Assembly: GCF_027244095.1 (NCBI RefSeq)
Contig: NC_069658.1
Coordinates: 263,632,687 to 263,696,686 of the forward strand
DNA: 64,000 nt
Direction: 5' to 3'
From: Hemicordylus capensis
Taxonomy: Eukaryota > Chordata > Lepidosauria > Squamata > Cordylidae
How positions within the stretch are numbered: position 1 is the stretch's first letter; each line of letters starts with the position of its first letter. Shown one piece after another: positions 22,743 to 33,635 of this stretch. A program made the position numbers and the translations under genes. Under the pieces are notes generated by a model. That model ran no database searches. It saw nothing but the letters and a program-made list of their open reading frames with translations, and had not been told where the DNA came from.

Positions 22743-23200
22743 AAGGCTGTTCTCACGAGCAGCCTAACCCAAGCTAGGGGAGTCCAGCTTGGGTTAGGCT
22801 GCTCCTGTGCAGAGTAGGGAGCCTCACAGATCCTGGCACTGTCCACCCACCTAATCCCACTTTAGCTATGGTTAAGAGTGCAAGTGCACCCTTAAACCTG
22901 GTGCCAGGATTGTGAGTCTGCTCAGGCTGCTTGCACACAGAGATAGGCACCTAGAGCACCCGTCTCACAGAGGTATCCCTCAATGCACCACACTCATCAC
23001 ACAGTTCATTGTGGGATACATGGTGGCTGGGATGCATTGTCCCAGCCTCCAGGAGATCCACACTGCTACACACAGACCACGCTTCCCACTGCTGTTTCAG
23101 GATTGTCAGCAGGTGTGGGGGGGTGGGGGGAGTAGGTTTTGCACAGCCTTCCCCCAGCTAGCCTGCCCTCCCTGCCTCCTGGTCATGTGAATAACCTCAG
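22743..23200. mobile_element. Non-autonomous DNA transposon with AGGCTGTTCTCACG ends
   Basis: Left end 'aaggctgttctcacgagc' is an imperfect inverse of the right end 'ggtcatgtgaataacct'. A perfect ~20-bp hairpin 'agcagcctaacccaagct' lies next to the left end. Related to 10738-11198. Confidence 0.5.
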
Positions 23201-23599
23201 TGTGTTCTTTCTAGGAAAGCTCATCACCTGTCTAGCATAGTCACTGCTGGTATGACTCAGGAAAATCACCAGGCATAGATTGATGTCTGATGCACATTAC
23301 TCCTCCAGGGGCAGGTAATTCTGCTCTCTCCACATTGGGTATGACAGGATTATTCATTCTTATGCAGTGAAGAGAGATGCCAGGATGACATGCCCTCAAG
23401 AGGTCACCTACTGAACATCTGCATGATTGTTGCTCCAAGTATACTTCCTTTCAATATTTTGGAGTATAAGAGGGAATGGTGCTTCCAAGTTTTCATCTCA
23501 GCAATCATAACTCACAAATCTATACAGCAATTAGGGGTGTGTTCACACAATATCTAAATTCTGCTCCAAGGTTAATCCAAATCAACCAAAGCTGAGCAT

Positions 23600-24604
23600 T
23601 TTTGGCCTATATAAATTAAGTAAGTGTGTGTGTGTGTATGTGTGTGTGTGTGTGTGTGTGTGTACACACACACACACATTCTGATTTTGCTAATTATGGG
23701 AAGGGGTAAAAAGCTATACCATCATATTGCCGCCGCCGCCACCCTCATAAACTACTTTGAGAACATTTTCGTTGAAAAGTGGTATATACATAATAGTAGT
23801 GACAATACAATGCAAAGCACTGAAATTCCACCCCTACCATCTTGTTCTGCAGCTCCTCTGACTTTAGAAATTTCGCCAGGCATCACCCATTTGCTTTCTA
23901 GTATATCTTTCAACCATAAGATATAGGAAGTTGTGCTAGTTTTTGAATGAAAGATGAGATGCTTAAGTCATGGAATTCTGTAGGCCAGCACCACATTTGG
24001 AGGCTTCTCTGCAGTCTCTTAGAATTGCATAATGCAACAATTCCTTGCCTATAATTCCCCAAATTCATCCTGGGTGTAATGGATAGGGAGGCTGAAGAAG
24101 CTTGGCTTTTGATCCCTTCAGTCACAAAACTCACTTGGTGAACTTGAGCTTCTTTTACTGTGGACAAAATAGACTAATCACCATGTGTGCCACCGTGAGC
24201 TCATTGGAGGAAAGGTGTCATAGATAGATGTAACTGGTTTAAATTTATAATCTAAATAATCTAGATGTGCCACATGGCTGCAAGATGAAATCCAGCACTA
24301 GTCACTGGACTACAGGGGTTACCCATTAGTGGCAAGGCATGAATATTCTTGCTCTCCGCATAGCATAATTAGAAGGCAAGTTCTTCTTGTTCTTATAACA
24401 TAACAGATGGGGACAATCTGAGAATAATCTGAAGAATCTTCAGTTTTATTCCTTAAAATAGTATGGCCCTGACTGAGATAAATTTAGGTGTACTTAAGTC
24501 CCACTGAAATCAATGGGACAAGTTAGTTATGATTAAGTTTCATTGGTTTCAAGAGGACTTTTTATGCATCTAGGCCAATCTTGACTTAGTGGACTTTAGG
24601 CAAA
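23600..24604. other. Intergenic stretch
   Basis: (TG)n/(AC)n microsatellite at about 23622-23678 and a short (CCG)n at 23730. Otherwise unrecognised apart from a fragment of a dispersed repeat near 24490-24560 ('cccactgaaatcaatgggac'). Confidence 0.5.
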
Positions 24605-24865
24605 TTAGCCCTGCTAACTTGGCAAAGAGGCACCTTTTTAACGTGGTGATTCTTTTATTTAGCAGGGGGAGAGTAACTGGCCCTATCCACCTCCAGCACA
24701 GTACTTCCAGTGACTGTTGCTGGTGTCTATCTTTTATGTTTCTTTTTAGATTGTGACCCCTTTGGGGATAGGGATCTATCTTATTTATTTATTATTTCTC
24801 TGTGTAAACCGCCCTGAGCCATTTTTTGAAGGGTGGTATAGAGAATGAAAGAAGGAAGGAAGGAA
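24605..24865 (+). mobile_element. L2-like LINE 3' tail
   Basis: Full-length tail: 'gcaaagaggcacc', 'ccagtgactgttgctggtgtc', 'aaaccgccctgagccatt', 'gggtggtatagagaatgaa'. The simple repeat (GAAG)n follows. Confidence 0.7.
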
Positions 24866-26140
24866 GGAATTTGTGGAGGATAGGCCCATCAATGGCTATT
24901 AGCTATGATAGTAAAGTAGATCCTCCATTTTCAGAGGCAGTAAATCTATTAATATAGACATTAGGGACAAAAAACAGGGAAAGGCTGTTGCCTTCTTGTG
25001 GGCTTCCTAGAGGAGCCAGGATTTTGAGTAGATGGATTTTCTGTCTAATGCAGCAGAATTTTTATTTCTCCAGATAAATCCCATTGAGCTCAACAGGGCT
25101 TACTTTCAAGTGTGCATAGAACTGCAGCCCTAAAAACATATTGGTAGATTCTGCTAAAAGCCACTAACCCGGTCTTCTGTGATCAGTAAGCAAAGCTTTC
25201 AAACTTAGAATAGTGATCATCAGCTTCCTCCTCATAGCCCTCAAGTCATCCTTTGCTATTCTCCTTTCCCAGTTTCTAGCAAAAGGTTTTCAGTAAGAAG
25301 TTCTGGTGTCACACCCCCAAATAGCTGAAAGCATGCAAATACACACTGCTGCAGTTTGACATATCTGCATAATATATTCTAACTACAGCATTTGGATTTT
25401 ATGAAAACAAGTTGGGTCGTTCACCAAAAACCCCCACAAAACCTCAGAGTTTCCACTGAGACCACTGCCACAGCAACCAGCAGAAAACTAAGAGGCTAAT
25501 GATTTTTTTTTTCCTACCAAGGAAGCAGAGCCTGTTGCAGAGCCTGACACAAAAAGACATTTGGAAGGGTATCATTTCTGTAGCTATACCATATACACAA
25601 GGTTAAATTTCACAAGTCATTTCCATCACATTAGTGAAATGTTCAGCCCCCCCAGCATTTTTCTGAAATACAGCAAAAATTCTTTCAGACTTAATAGCCA
25701 TTAAGGTTACGCTCTCCTTTAAAAACAAAATTGATTTTATTTTCCGATTTGAGACAACATTTGTAATGCCAAAACTTGATTTTTGTTGTTACTGTTTTGA
25801 ATTCTTCCGCAGTGCCGATGTGAAATATCTACAATTTTGGGGGAAGTTGGAAAATGTAGTGTGTTTCTCTTTTCCCCCATCCCCCATGAGAAATGCAAAG
25901 AAAATTTAAGAAATGAATAAGTGGAAAAGAAAAGTTTGGATAGATGTGTGCAAATAAACTAATGTTTGAAACTGTTCCATCTTTTGTTTCCAGGATTTGC
26001 CTAATGGCTGGTTCATATACTGCTGTCAAGACAACAGTCCCCGACATCCGTTTGATTTTTCTTACCTAAAGACAAATTACAAATTATCAAATTACACTAG
26101 TATAATCAATCGGATTACGTTGATTGAAGGAATAAATTCC
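24866..26140. other. Intergenic stretch, unrecognised
   Basis: AT-rich; a short dispersed-repeat fragment at about 25070-25130 ('cccattgagctcaacagggc'). No exon with a supported phase or domain was found. Confidence 0.5.
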
Positions 26141-26889
26141 GTTTGCTTGCTTTTCCCACTAGAGGGCTCATTGCACTAGCCAAAAGAAACCGAGGTTTTC
26201 CCTTCCCATATTATACTTCCAGTCAAGAATAGTCGATGACCTATTTAATCCAACGCGGACTCCGCCTTTTTTTCTTCCTTATTCAATACGTTATATAATA
26301 CATGATTGAGCGCCGTTTGCGGCTCGTCGTCCAAGTCTGTAGTCACTTGCTCACCCGACTGAAGTGAGAACTAGCTCTCGGCTGTGTGCAGTCTGCTCGA
26401 AACCCTTTATTTCCAGTCTGCTCGAAACCCTTTATTTCCAGTTAGGCGTTGAAGAGTCTGGTGGGTTGAATAGTGGAGGAGAAGGTCAAGGATGTGACGA
26501 GAAAAGAAATCGCGCAAGATATCCGTTGGCCATTTGAGCCAAAGCTTATGCTTCTCTTTGACAAACACTAACGAGTTTGGCTCGTAACCCCTTCGTAGGA
26601 CGCGGATAAAGTGGGCGCAGCTTGACCTGTGGATGCTATCGATGTCGAAATCGAAAAGATAAATGTGGATCAAAAAGAGGCCTCGTACTAAGAAGTCCGT
26701 TTTTCCTGAATATTATTTACAAATGAAAAGCCATTTGGACGCAGCATCTACGCAAAATAATAATAATCTTGCCAGAGATTGCTTTTAGATTTTTTCCCGC
26801 GGCAACTCCCTGAATTCTACCTTGTTATCTTTTCCCTTTGAAAACATCCAGAGTGACACCTTGGTATTTCTTCCCCCGTGGTCTAACAG
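26140..26889 (+). promoter_or_regulatory. Candidate promoter/5' region of the FLYWCH-SCAN-KRAB gene
   Basis: Locally CpG-rich and free of recognised repeats, unlike its surroundings. Features seen: a CTCF-like CCCACTAGAGGGCTC at 26155-26169, a TATA-like TATATAA at about 26292, and a 25-bp exact tandem duplication at 26390-26414/26415-26439. A possible donor GAA|GTGAGA lies at 26364, and the acceptor at 26889 precedes the first coding exon. A short untranslated exon near 26.32-26.36 kb is inferred, not shown. Confidence 0.45.
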
Positions 26890-26893
26890 GGAG

Positions 26894-27748
26894 ATGCCTC
26901 TGCAGTATGTCAGGAGTCCGAAAGGTAGGGATCAACTGCTTTATAAAGGATACTTGCATAAGAAAGAGCGGGTGATTGGGGGGAAGACGTTGTGGAAATG
27001 TGCCGACTACCACAAATACCATTGCACAGGGAGGGCCCATACCTGCTCTAACCAAGTTATAAAATACTCCTCACATCTTCATCCTCCCATGAATAAAGCA
27101 TCAATAGAAGCCAAGCAAGTCATGCCAGACATGAAAGAAATGGGGCCCTCTAGCCAAGAGCTGACTCACAAGTTGGCTGCAACAAATGGTGATGTGTTGC
27201 CAGGAGCAGTTGTCAGCAGGAAGCCTAGTGTACAAAATGTGAAGCAGACAATACAGCGCTTGAGGGCATGTCTGAATGCAGCCCGCCAGGTTGCGTCTGG
27301 CGTACAACCATCTTCTACCGCTGCTGAACCAGTTTCTAAAGATCCATCCTCCTTGCCATCTTTCATGTCTCTAAACTTGGATGAGCCTTCAGATGGACAC
27401 ATTGATGGGAGTTTCATCCACCATAACAAGGTGCAGGCATCCCACTCAACCTTGATCCAAACCAGCCGGGAAGCTGGTCGGCAGAGGTTCTGCTTGGGTA
27501 CCATCCTGTCTGGAGAAGCTCCCCAGGAAGTCCTCACCCGGTTGTCTGAGGCAGCACAGCAGTGGTTGTGTCCTCACGAGCACAATAAAGACCAGATTGT
27601 GGATATGGTCGTCATGGAACAGTTCCTGAGTGTGCTGCCCATGGACATGCAGATGTGGGTGAGGACCAGGGAGCCCGGCGGCAGCAAGGAGGCAGCTCAG
27701 CTGGCCGAGACATATTTCAGGGAACTGGAACCAGCCAAGACAACTCAG
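26894..27748 (+). CDS. First coding exon: FLYWCH zinc finger plus complete SCAN domain
   Basis: The exon opens at 26890 after acceptor 'ctaacag'; the first in-frame ATG is at 26894. FLYWCH: YVRSPKGRDQLLYKGYLH, then TLWKC; ligands C36, C44, H61 and H63 (SSHLHPP). A linker of about 130 residues follows. SCAN runs from RQRFCLGTILSGEAPQEVLT through QIVDMVVMEQFLSVLP to YFRELEP. The exon closes at CAG|GTGCTG in phase 0, where SCAN exons normally end. An upstream in-frame extension to 26822 has no ATG. Confidence 0.85.
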
Positions 27749-30700
27749 GTGCTGCTGGGAATGGGATATGCTAGGGGTGCATTTAATTGAGCTGTCTTTT
27801 GAAGGGAGACCTGTTATACATTTGATTCTAAGCTAGTGCTGGAAGATTTGGTGCTGGTTAATATCGTTTTTTTAAGTGCTTAGGAACCAGCCACAAGTAC
27901 AAGTCAGTTTTGCAGTGGGACCAATAAGTTCTGCCTGGACAGAAACAGATGTTGGGCGTGATCTTTTTCTTATGCCCAGACCACCATTTGAATTCTGCAC
28001 AGCAAAGGGGCATGGTGTGTTAATATTATAAGGGATTCATTTGTGAGAAGAGACCCTTATCCATTGGACAAGGTGCCCCCAAGGAAGTGATCCTCACTGC
28101 ACACACAACCTCTGTTGAAGGGTGTCAGCTTTTTTCTGGCAGAGTTTTTGTGCTTTCCTCCATCTAAAGGATGTGTGAGATGCAAATAAAGCTTTTCTTG
28201 TTTTCTAGGTGCAATGATAGGGAAAGCTTCCCTTGCACAAGAGCCCTGCCAGAAGACAAGGTTTGCTGCCCTACCCATGTCGATGCAAGCCAGACGATGT
28301 TTCTTGGTTCTTGCTGAAATTGCACATTCATGCTCCTAGTCTGGTTTTGTTACCAGCCTGGGTGCTGTTGATTTGGCATCCATACTGGTAAAGGTAGAAT
28401 TGCACTTCTTATTAAATAGATGTGCTGTAAGCTCTATCCTGAATCCTCTGTCCTTGAGCAATTGTGAAGCGCTTTTGAGTTTCCCTTCAGCTTGCATTCA
28501 GTATGGTTAGAAACATGGAGGGGAAGGGGCCAAGATGAAGAAGACTTGCAAGGTGGAATAGCACAGAAATGATCAATCAGAAACTGGATTAAATGTGGGA
28601 GCTAAACAAAAAGCTGTGTGTGCGAACCCACTTCAGATGTTACACTGTGAGGTTGCTGTCAAAGTGGCAATTCTAGTGGCTTTTTAACAAATGATTTAAA
28701 ATAATAATAATCCTGGTATGGAGTCCAAATGCAAGGTACTGCAAGATGTAAAATAACTATATGGATTCCAAAGGTGCAATGTAGGGATTTGACAATTATT
28801 GTAAAGATTTGCCCCCTGCTTCTCCATTTAACTATCCTGGCTAGTAACTTGACAGATCATGAATTTGTCAGATCCCTTTTTAAAGCTATATAAGCTAGTA
28901 ACAATTGCTGTATATTGTGAGAAGGAATTCTGTAAAAAAGTGGAGGAAAGATAATTTGATATTTGATTAATGATGTATCTGATTATATAGTTAAGCATAG
29001 CAGTATGGTCTAAATTTATGTATTCATTCGATTTCTATACCGCCCTTCCAGAAATGGCTCAGGGCGGTTTACACAGAGAAATAAATAAACTAGCTGAACC
29101 CGCACAGAGCATCTGTGCGCTCTTTGGGGCTGGCGGTTCCCCCCGCCCCAGTCTTCTCATGTTTCCGTCCCCGGCCTCACTTTCCTTCCCAGGCTGCTCT
29201 CGCTGGAGCCGCCACCTTCTCCTCCTCATGGGCCGGGCTGCCACCGCCGCCTCCATTACCGTGACCGGGTAATGCTGGGAACTCTCGCAGCTTGTCGTGA
29301 GAGTTCCACCACAAAGAAGCCTGGGCACGCATGCTGGCTAAGACAAAAAATTATATTGATAAGATGGCTCCCTGTCCCCAAAGGGCTCACAGTCTAAAAA
29401 GAAACATAAGACAGATACCAGCAACAGCCACTGGAGGTACTATGCTGGGGGTGGATAGAGCCAGTTATTCTCCCCCTGCTAAATAAAGAGAACCGCCACG
29501 TTAAAAGGTGCCTCTTTGCCAAGTTAATTAGCAATAACATTTATTTTGGGGAGGAATTTGCAAATTTTCTCTCATTTTAAAATTTACTTTCCACTGTTAA
29601 TAGCACCACTCTTGTTTCCTCATGCAACCAACATTTATTCCCAATTTTATAGACTAGGTAGTGCAGCTGAAGTACAATAGACTTGCCCAAGATCATACAG
29701 GAAGTCTAGGACCACACAGGAAGTCCAGGACTGAGCTGGGACTTGTTCAACAATCCCTTCTTCAAATCTGTGCAAATTAATATCTTGTAATTAATAGAAC
29801 CTCCCTCTGGTTGTTTCAGGACCCAATAACCTTTGAGGATGTATCTGTGCACTTCACTGAGGAAGAATGGGCTCTTCTGGGCCACAGAGAAAAAAGCTTA
29901 TACTGGAATGTCATGCACCAGAATTACGATAATGTGGCCTGGCTTGGTAAGAATTCTCAGTTTCTAGAAATTTTCTGGTGTGGGGCCTCAGGCATTCAAG
30001 ACTAAGTCATGCATTGCATGATCAAGATCCTTTGCCAGTGTTGCAAGAGGTGCTGTTCCTGTCCTTCAAGTGACTAATCAGTGTGCCATTTCAAGTGGCA
30101 AGATGCTATGCACAAATATATTTGCTCATGGAGAGGCATGGCTGTGTACCATGGAGGAAAACTGTGGTGTAGTTGAAAGGATGTTGGATGTTCAACTGGG
30201 AAGACGTGAGTTTAAATCTTTGCTTAGCTATGAGGCTGAATGAATGGCATTGCCTGTCCCTATTGCTTGGCCTAGCTGTAAATACACATATGAAACTACC
30301 TTCTGTTGTTGAGTCAGATCATGGGTCCATCTCACCCAGGACTATGTATATCAGCTGACATGATGCACAACGCAGCACCGGAGTTACTAATCAGCCAGCG
30401 CTGCTGCACTTAGAAGTCAGCCCCACTGGAAACAATGGAGGTTCTGTTGCACAAGTGCATTTGTGGTGTTCTAAAAGTGCAATAGCACTCTTTCACACAC
30501 TGGCAGGGCTGACTTGCACACACAACAGTGCTAGCTGATTGGTAATGCCAGCTATAACGGCCCGGCCTCAACACGCTCTGTGATCTAACAAACTTTACCA
30601 CCAGGCAGGTTTCTTTATTTTACTGGCTATCTCTGCCAAACAGCTCCTCAGACCTCTGCTTACAAATTACGCTAGATAGAGTGGTGAGGCCACTAAGCAT

Positions 30701-33635
30701 GTGGGTAGGGAAATACAGTCAGAGTGAAGAAGTGTTGAATCAAAACAGTGAAAATTTTACTTATAATAAAATAGTCCAATTCAAACAGTAAGCTTTTGTA
30801 AAATCTGAGATATGAAAGACAATAACCATAAGAGATAAGGAAGAAATAAAAGTTGGAATAAATGTATCCAGCTAACCTATACTCTAGACTGGCCCTAACA
30901 AAATTCTCATCAATCAGCTTCTGGTCAGCTCTCACTCTCTGTTCTTCTGCAGTAGGCCTCTGGTTCCAGATTTCCAGTAGGCCTCTCTCTGTTCTGCAGC
31001 AAACCTTACTCCTGCTCTGCCCAGCCCTGGCAGATGCAGCTCACGGCTTCTTAATCAGCAACAAGTGATTCCAGCTAACATCACAACCAACCTACCTACT
31101 AACAATCTTTCTCTTTTTGTACATTTAGACACTGTCCACTTTTAAATTAACCTATCAGGGAAAACACAACTGAGACACAAACTTACAACATCTAGAAGTA
31201 ACAGATAATAGTTGGGAAAGAAACCCTGAAATTTTGACCTTATATACTGAACTCAGAACAATGCCCAAAAGGGAGATAGGCAGCCATTTCTCAACATAAA
31301 CAAACATAAAACAAAATGGAGACAAGCAAGCATGCCCAAAATGGAGGATTAGGCTCCGTCCTCCACACCAGTGTTGTTCTGTGCATCATGTCGACTGGCA
31401 GCAGCTCTCTGGGGTTTCAGATAGTGTCTTTCTCAGCCCTACCTGGAGATGCCGGGAATTGGACCTGGTCAGCTACATACAAAGCATGTGCTCTGCCATG
31501 GAGCTCCATCCCTCAATGCCCTCAGGCTCCAGATACACTGAAGGATCTATTTGGCTTGCCTCTTTTTGCCTCTCATCCCACATCATTCCTGTGCTGTGCT
31601 TCGCACCTTTGCTGTACTCACACAGAGCAGCACAAGAACAATGAGGGACATTGCCTATTGTATTCTCTGTATAGAAATTAATAAAATCTTGACTAAAAAA
31701 AAGAAGAAGAACAACAATGAGGGACACATCAAAACAGAAAATCATTGTAATATGGATGGGGTTTGTTCTCTTGAACTGTGTTGTTGTACAGCGCCTCATG
31801 GCCACTGTGCCTGTGGGATGATGGGAGTTGTAGGCCGACAACATCTAGGACCCATGTTTGAGAACCCCTGGCTTAGGGAATGACTTCAGTGTTTCTCTTT
31901 TGCAGCAGAAGATGGTACAGATGGCAAGAGGGAGGAGGACAAGGATGCTTGGCAGGGAACTCCTGGCCCTGTGGCTGAGTTGTCAGAACAGTCCAAAGAG
32001 GACATTTCATGGAGTTCAGAAGAAGACTTGATCAGGGGGGGCTGCCCAGAGAAGCAGGGGGAAAGCTGCTCAGGAAAAGAAGGGGAAAACATGGTCATTT
32101 GTCAAAATGAGTTGAGGAAACTACCCAGAGATGGTGCGATTATGCTTGGACTGAAGACCCAATGCAGATGTGTTGATTGTGAGAAATGGGATGAATCTCC
32201 AACACTTAATAGGCAGAAAAGTCCTGATGAGGAAGATCCTGAACCTATGGTAACATCTGTGGGGTTGCATGGGAGATTGGAGAAGAAGAAGAAACAGAAT
32301 CCTGAACAAAGCTTAATCAGGGGGGACCAGAACAGTATGGAGAGGCAGCAGTCAAAACACTCAGGGAAGGAAAAAGAGGAACCCATTATTTTTAGGAACG
32401 GTTTGAAGGACTCCGGTCAGAGTTCACAGTGCAGCTATCCCAATGGTGGGGACAAAGATGAATCATTAACACATGTCCATCACCTGGAAATCCACAACAG
32501 GGAAGGTTCTGAACATATGCTATTATCTGAGCAGTTTTCAGGAGTGTCTGAGGAGGGAATTTCTCAGAGTTTTGAGCAAGACTTCCAGTTGAATCCTATG
32601 CACACTTACTCAGAAGTAAGCCCCACTGAGTTGACTTACTCAGAAGTAAGCCCCACCTCAGCCTTAATCAGCAAGAACCAAAACATTATGGAGAGCCAGC
32701 AAGCCTGCAGCTCAGGGAAGCAAGAAGGGCAAGATAAATCACTGGGTTCTGGAACCATTGGCTTGAGGGTGCTAAAAGAAGACGGGCTTCACCACAATGC
32801 TCAGCCAGGACTAGAGACCCAACCTATGGGCACCAATTGTGGGGGTCAAGATGAATTTTCGAAATACATCAGTAGGCCAAAAAGCACCCTTGGGGAGGAT
32901 CTGTATTCATGTCCCAAGTGTGAAACACAGCTGGCCCAAAGGTCAGATCTAGTCATACAGTGTGGCTGTCCTCGTTCTGAGAAAATCTCAGGTGGCCTTT
33001 CAGCTTTTATAAAACATAGAAAAAATGACAAAAAAAGGAATGCTTTTAATAGGACAACCATGCAGGGAATCAATTTGAGAGGGAAATCTACAAAACGTTG
33101 GAATCAGGAGAATAGGTGCTGCAGACAATGCAGCTTTTCTGAATTAAGAAGGGGCCTAAGGAGACCCCAGTCACCCAGCTCCCTAAAAGCATTGCAGCTG
33201 TCTGTGGGGAAAGAAACAAGGCCCTTGGGGGCTGGATCTTCCTCTTCAAACCCCCAAGGACTGAAGCCTGAACAGAGGTTTTCCTGCCTTGCTCTTCTAG
33301 AGAATACAGGTGCAAAGCCTATAGTGGCACAATTAATGGCTGTGCTGCAACAAGTTGCTGTGGACACAGCAGAAATCAAGTCTGCAGTCTCTAGCTTGCA
33401 TACCACAATAACCAGCATCTACAATGCCCTAGGGAATCTTTCTGGATGTACAGATGAGGCTGAACACAGGATCTCTGATCTTGAGGACACCTCCCGAAAT
33501 ACCAAGGCCCAGCTTGTGCAGCACTGCAGTGATATTAAGGCAATTGAAGCCAAACTGATTGGGAAAGCAGTTCAAACCAATGTGATCGCAGGATTATGGT
33601 CCTCTCAGAAGATCAAGAGAGAAGCAAGGCCCTGA
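26894..33635 (+). CDS. FLYWCH-SCAN-KRAB protein, three coding exons (predicted ~903 aa)
   Basis: Coding exons 26894-27748, 29820-29946 and 31906-33635 join in phases 0 and 1 with GT-AG sites. Domain order is FLYWCH finger (residues about 5-65), SCAN (about 195-285), KRAB-A (about 286-328), then about 575 residues without a standard C2H2 array. The last part is a predicted coiled coil resembling L1 ORF1p. SCAN mediates dimerisation, KRAB-A usually recruits TRIM28, and FLYWCH binds nucleic acid or protein. A nuclear regulator is therefore likely, but the target and partner are unknown. An extra small exon between 29947 and 31905 cannot be excluded. Confidence 0.75.
29025..29530 (-). mobile_element. 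L2-like LINE 3' tail, antisense, carrying a Helitron
   Basis: Left part 'ataccgcccttccagaaatg' to 'aaataaataaa', right part 'aagatggctccctgtcccc' to 'ggtgcctctttgcc'. The two halves are separated by a 270-bp insert. Confidence 0.7.
29090..29359 (-). mobile_element. Non-autonomous Helitron, 270 bp
   Basis: On the minus strand it starts TCAATATAATTTT and ends with hairpin CGCACAGA-TGC-TCTGTGCG, ten bases and CTAG. The insertion lies exactly between A and T of the host LINE tail. These are the defining Helitron end features. It shares its 3' end with 40459-40731. Confidence 0.8.
29820..29946 (+). CDS. KRAB-A exon of the FLYWCH-SCAN-KRAB gene
   Basis: Acceptor 'tggttgtttcag', donor CTTG|GTAAGA, 127 nt. 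Encodes DPITFEDVSVHFTEEEWALL, then LYWNVMHQNYDNVAWLG. The DV and EEW positions are kept, but the MLE position reads MHQ. The exon length and phase equal those of the KRAB exon at 45.7 kb. Confidence 0.88.
30155..30250 (+). mobile_element. MIR-like SINE fragment
   Basis: 'ctgtggtgtagttgaaagga' resembles the A-box end and 'gagtttaaatctttgctta' the B-box region of the MIR-like family. Confidence 0.45.
31365..31515 (-). mobile_element. tRNA-headed SINE, antisense
   Basis: Ends 'catgtgctctgccatggagct' (reversed A box); 'gccgggaattggacctgg' is the reversed B-box region. Confidence 0.6.
31795..31872. mobile_element. hAT-MITE remnant (CAGGGGTTCTCAA family)
   Basis: Right arm 'gatgggagttgtaggccgac' to 'tttgagaacccctg'; left arm missing. 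Abuts the terminal exon of the FLYWCH-SCAN-KRAB gene. Confidence 0.55.
31906..33635 (+). CDS. Terminal exon of the FLYWCH-SCAN-KRAB gene, no standard C2H2 array
   Basis: Acceptor 'ttctcttttgcagcag' is a tandem NAGNAG site (31906 or 31909), both in frame. The 575-residue stretch is acidic/polar, with repeated Gln/Glu/Ser-rich blocks. It has a doubled TYSEVSPT motif and cysteine pairs CPKC and CRQC that lack the finger histidines. About 85 residues then read as a coiled coil (PIVAQLMAVLQQVAVDTAEI through EAEHRISDLED). TGA stop at 33633-33635. Either a zinc-finger exon that lost its fingers or an independently recruited exon. Confidence 0.72.

Larger units (their letters stand above)
27749..29819 (+). 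other. Intron between the SCAN and KRAB exons
   Basis: Contains AATAAA at about 28186, which could end a short transcript coding only for FLYWCH-SCAN; reading through the donor adds just 14 residues before a stop. Also holds an antisense LINE tail with an inserted Helitron (29025-29530). Confidence 0.55.
29947..31905 (+). other. Intron before the terminal exon
   Basis: Contains a MIR-like SINE (30155-30250), an unclassified block (about 30560-31340), an antisense tRNA-headed SINE (31365-31515) and a hAT-MITE remnant (31795-31872) ending 33 bp before the exon. Confidence 0.55.

Noticed and set aside
26407-26673. 88-codon minus-strand open stretch
   Set aside because: Overlaps the candidate promoter of the plus-strand gene, with no recognisable domain or splice context.
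30560-31340. Possible solo LTR or other large repeat in the intron
   Set aside because: No matching terminal inversions, target duplication or second copy in the window could be shown, so it is left unclassified.
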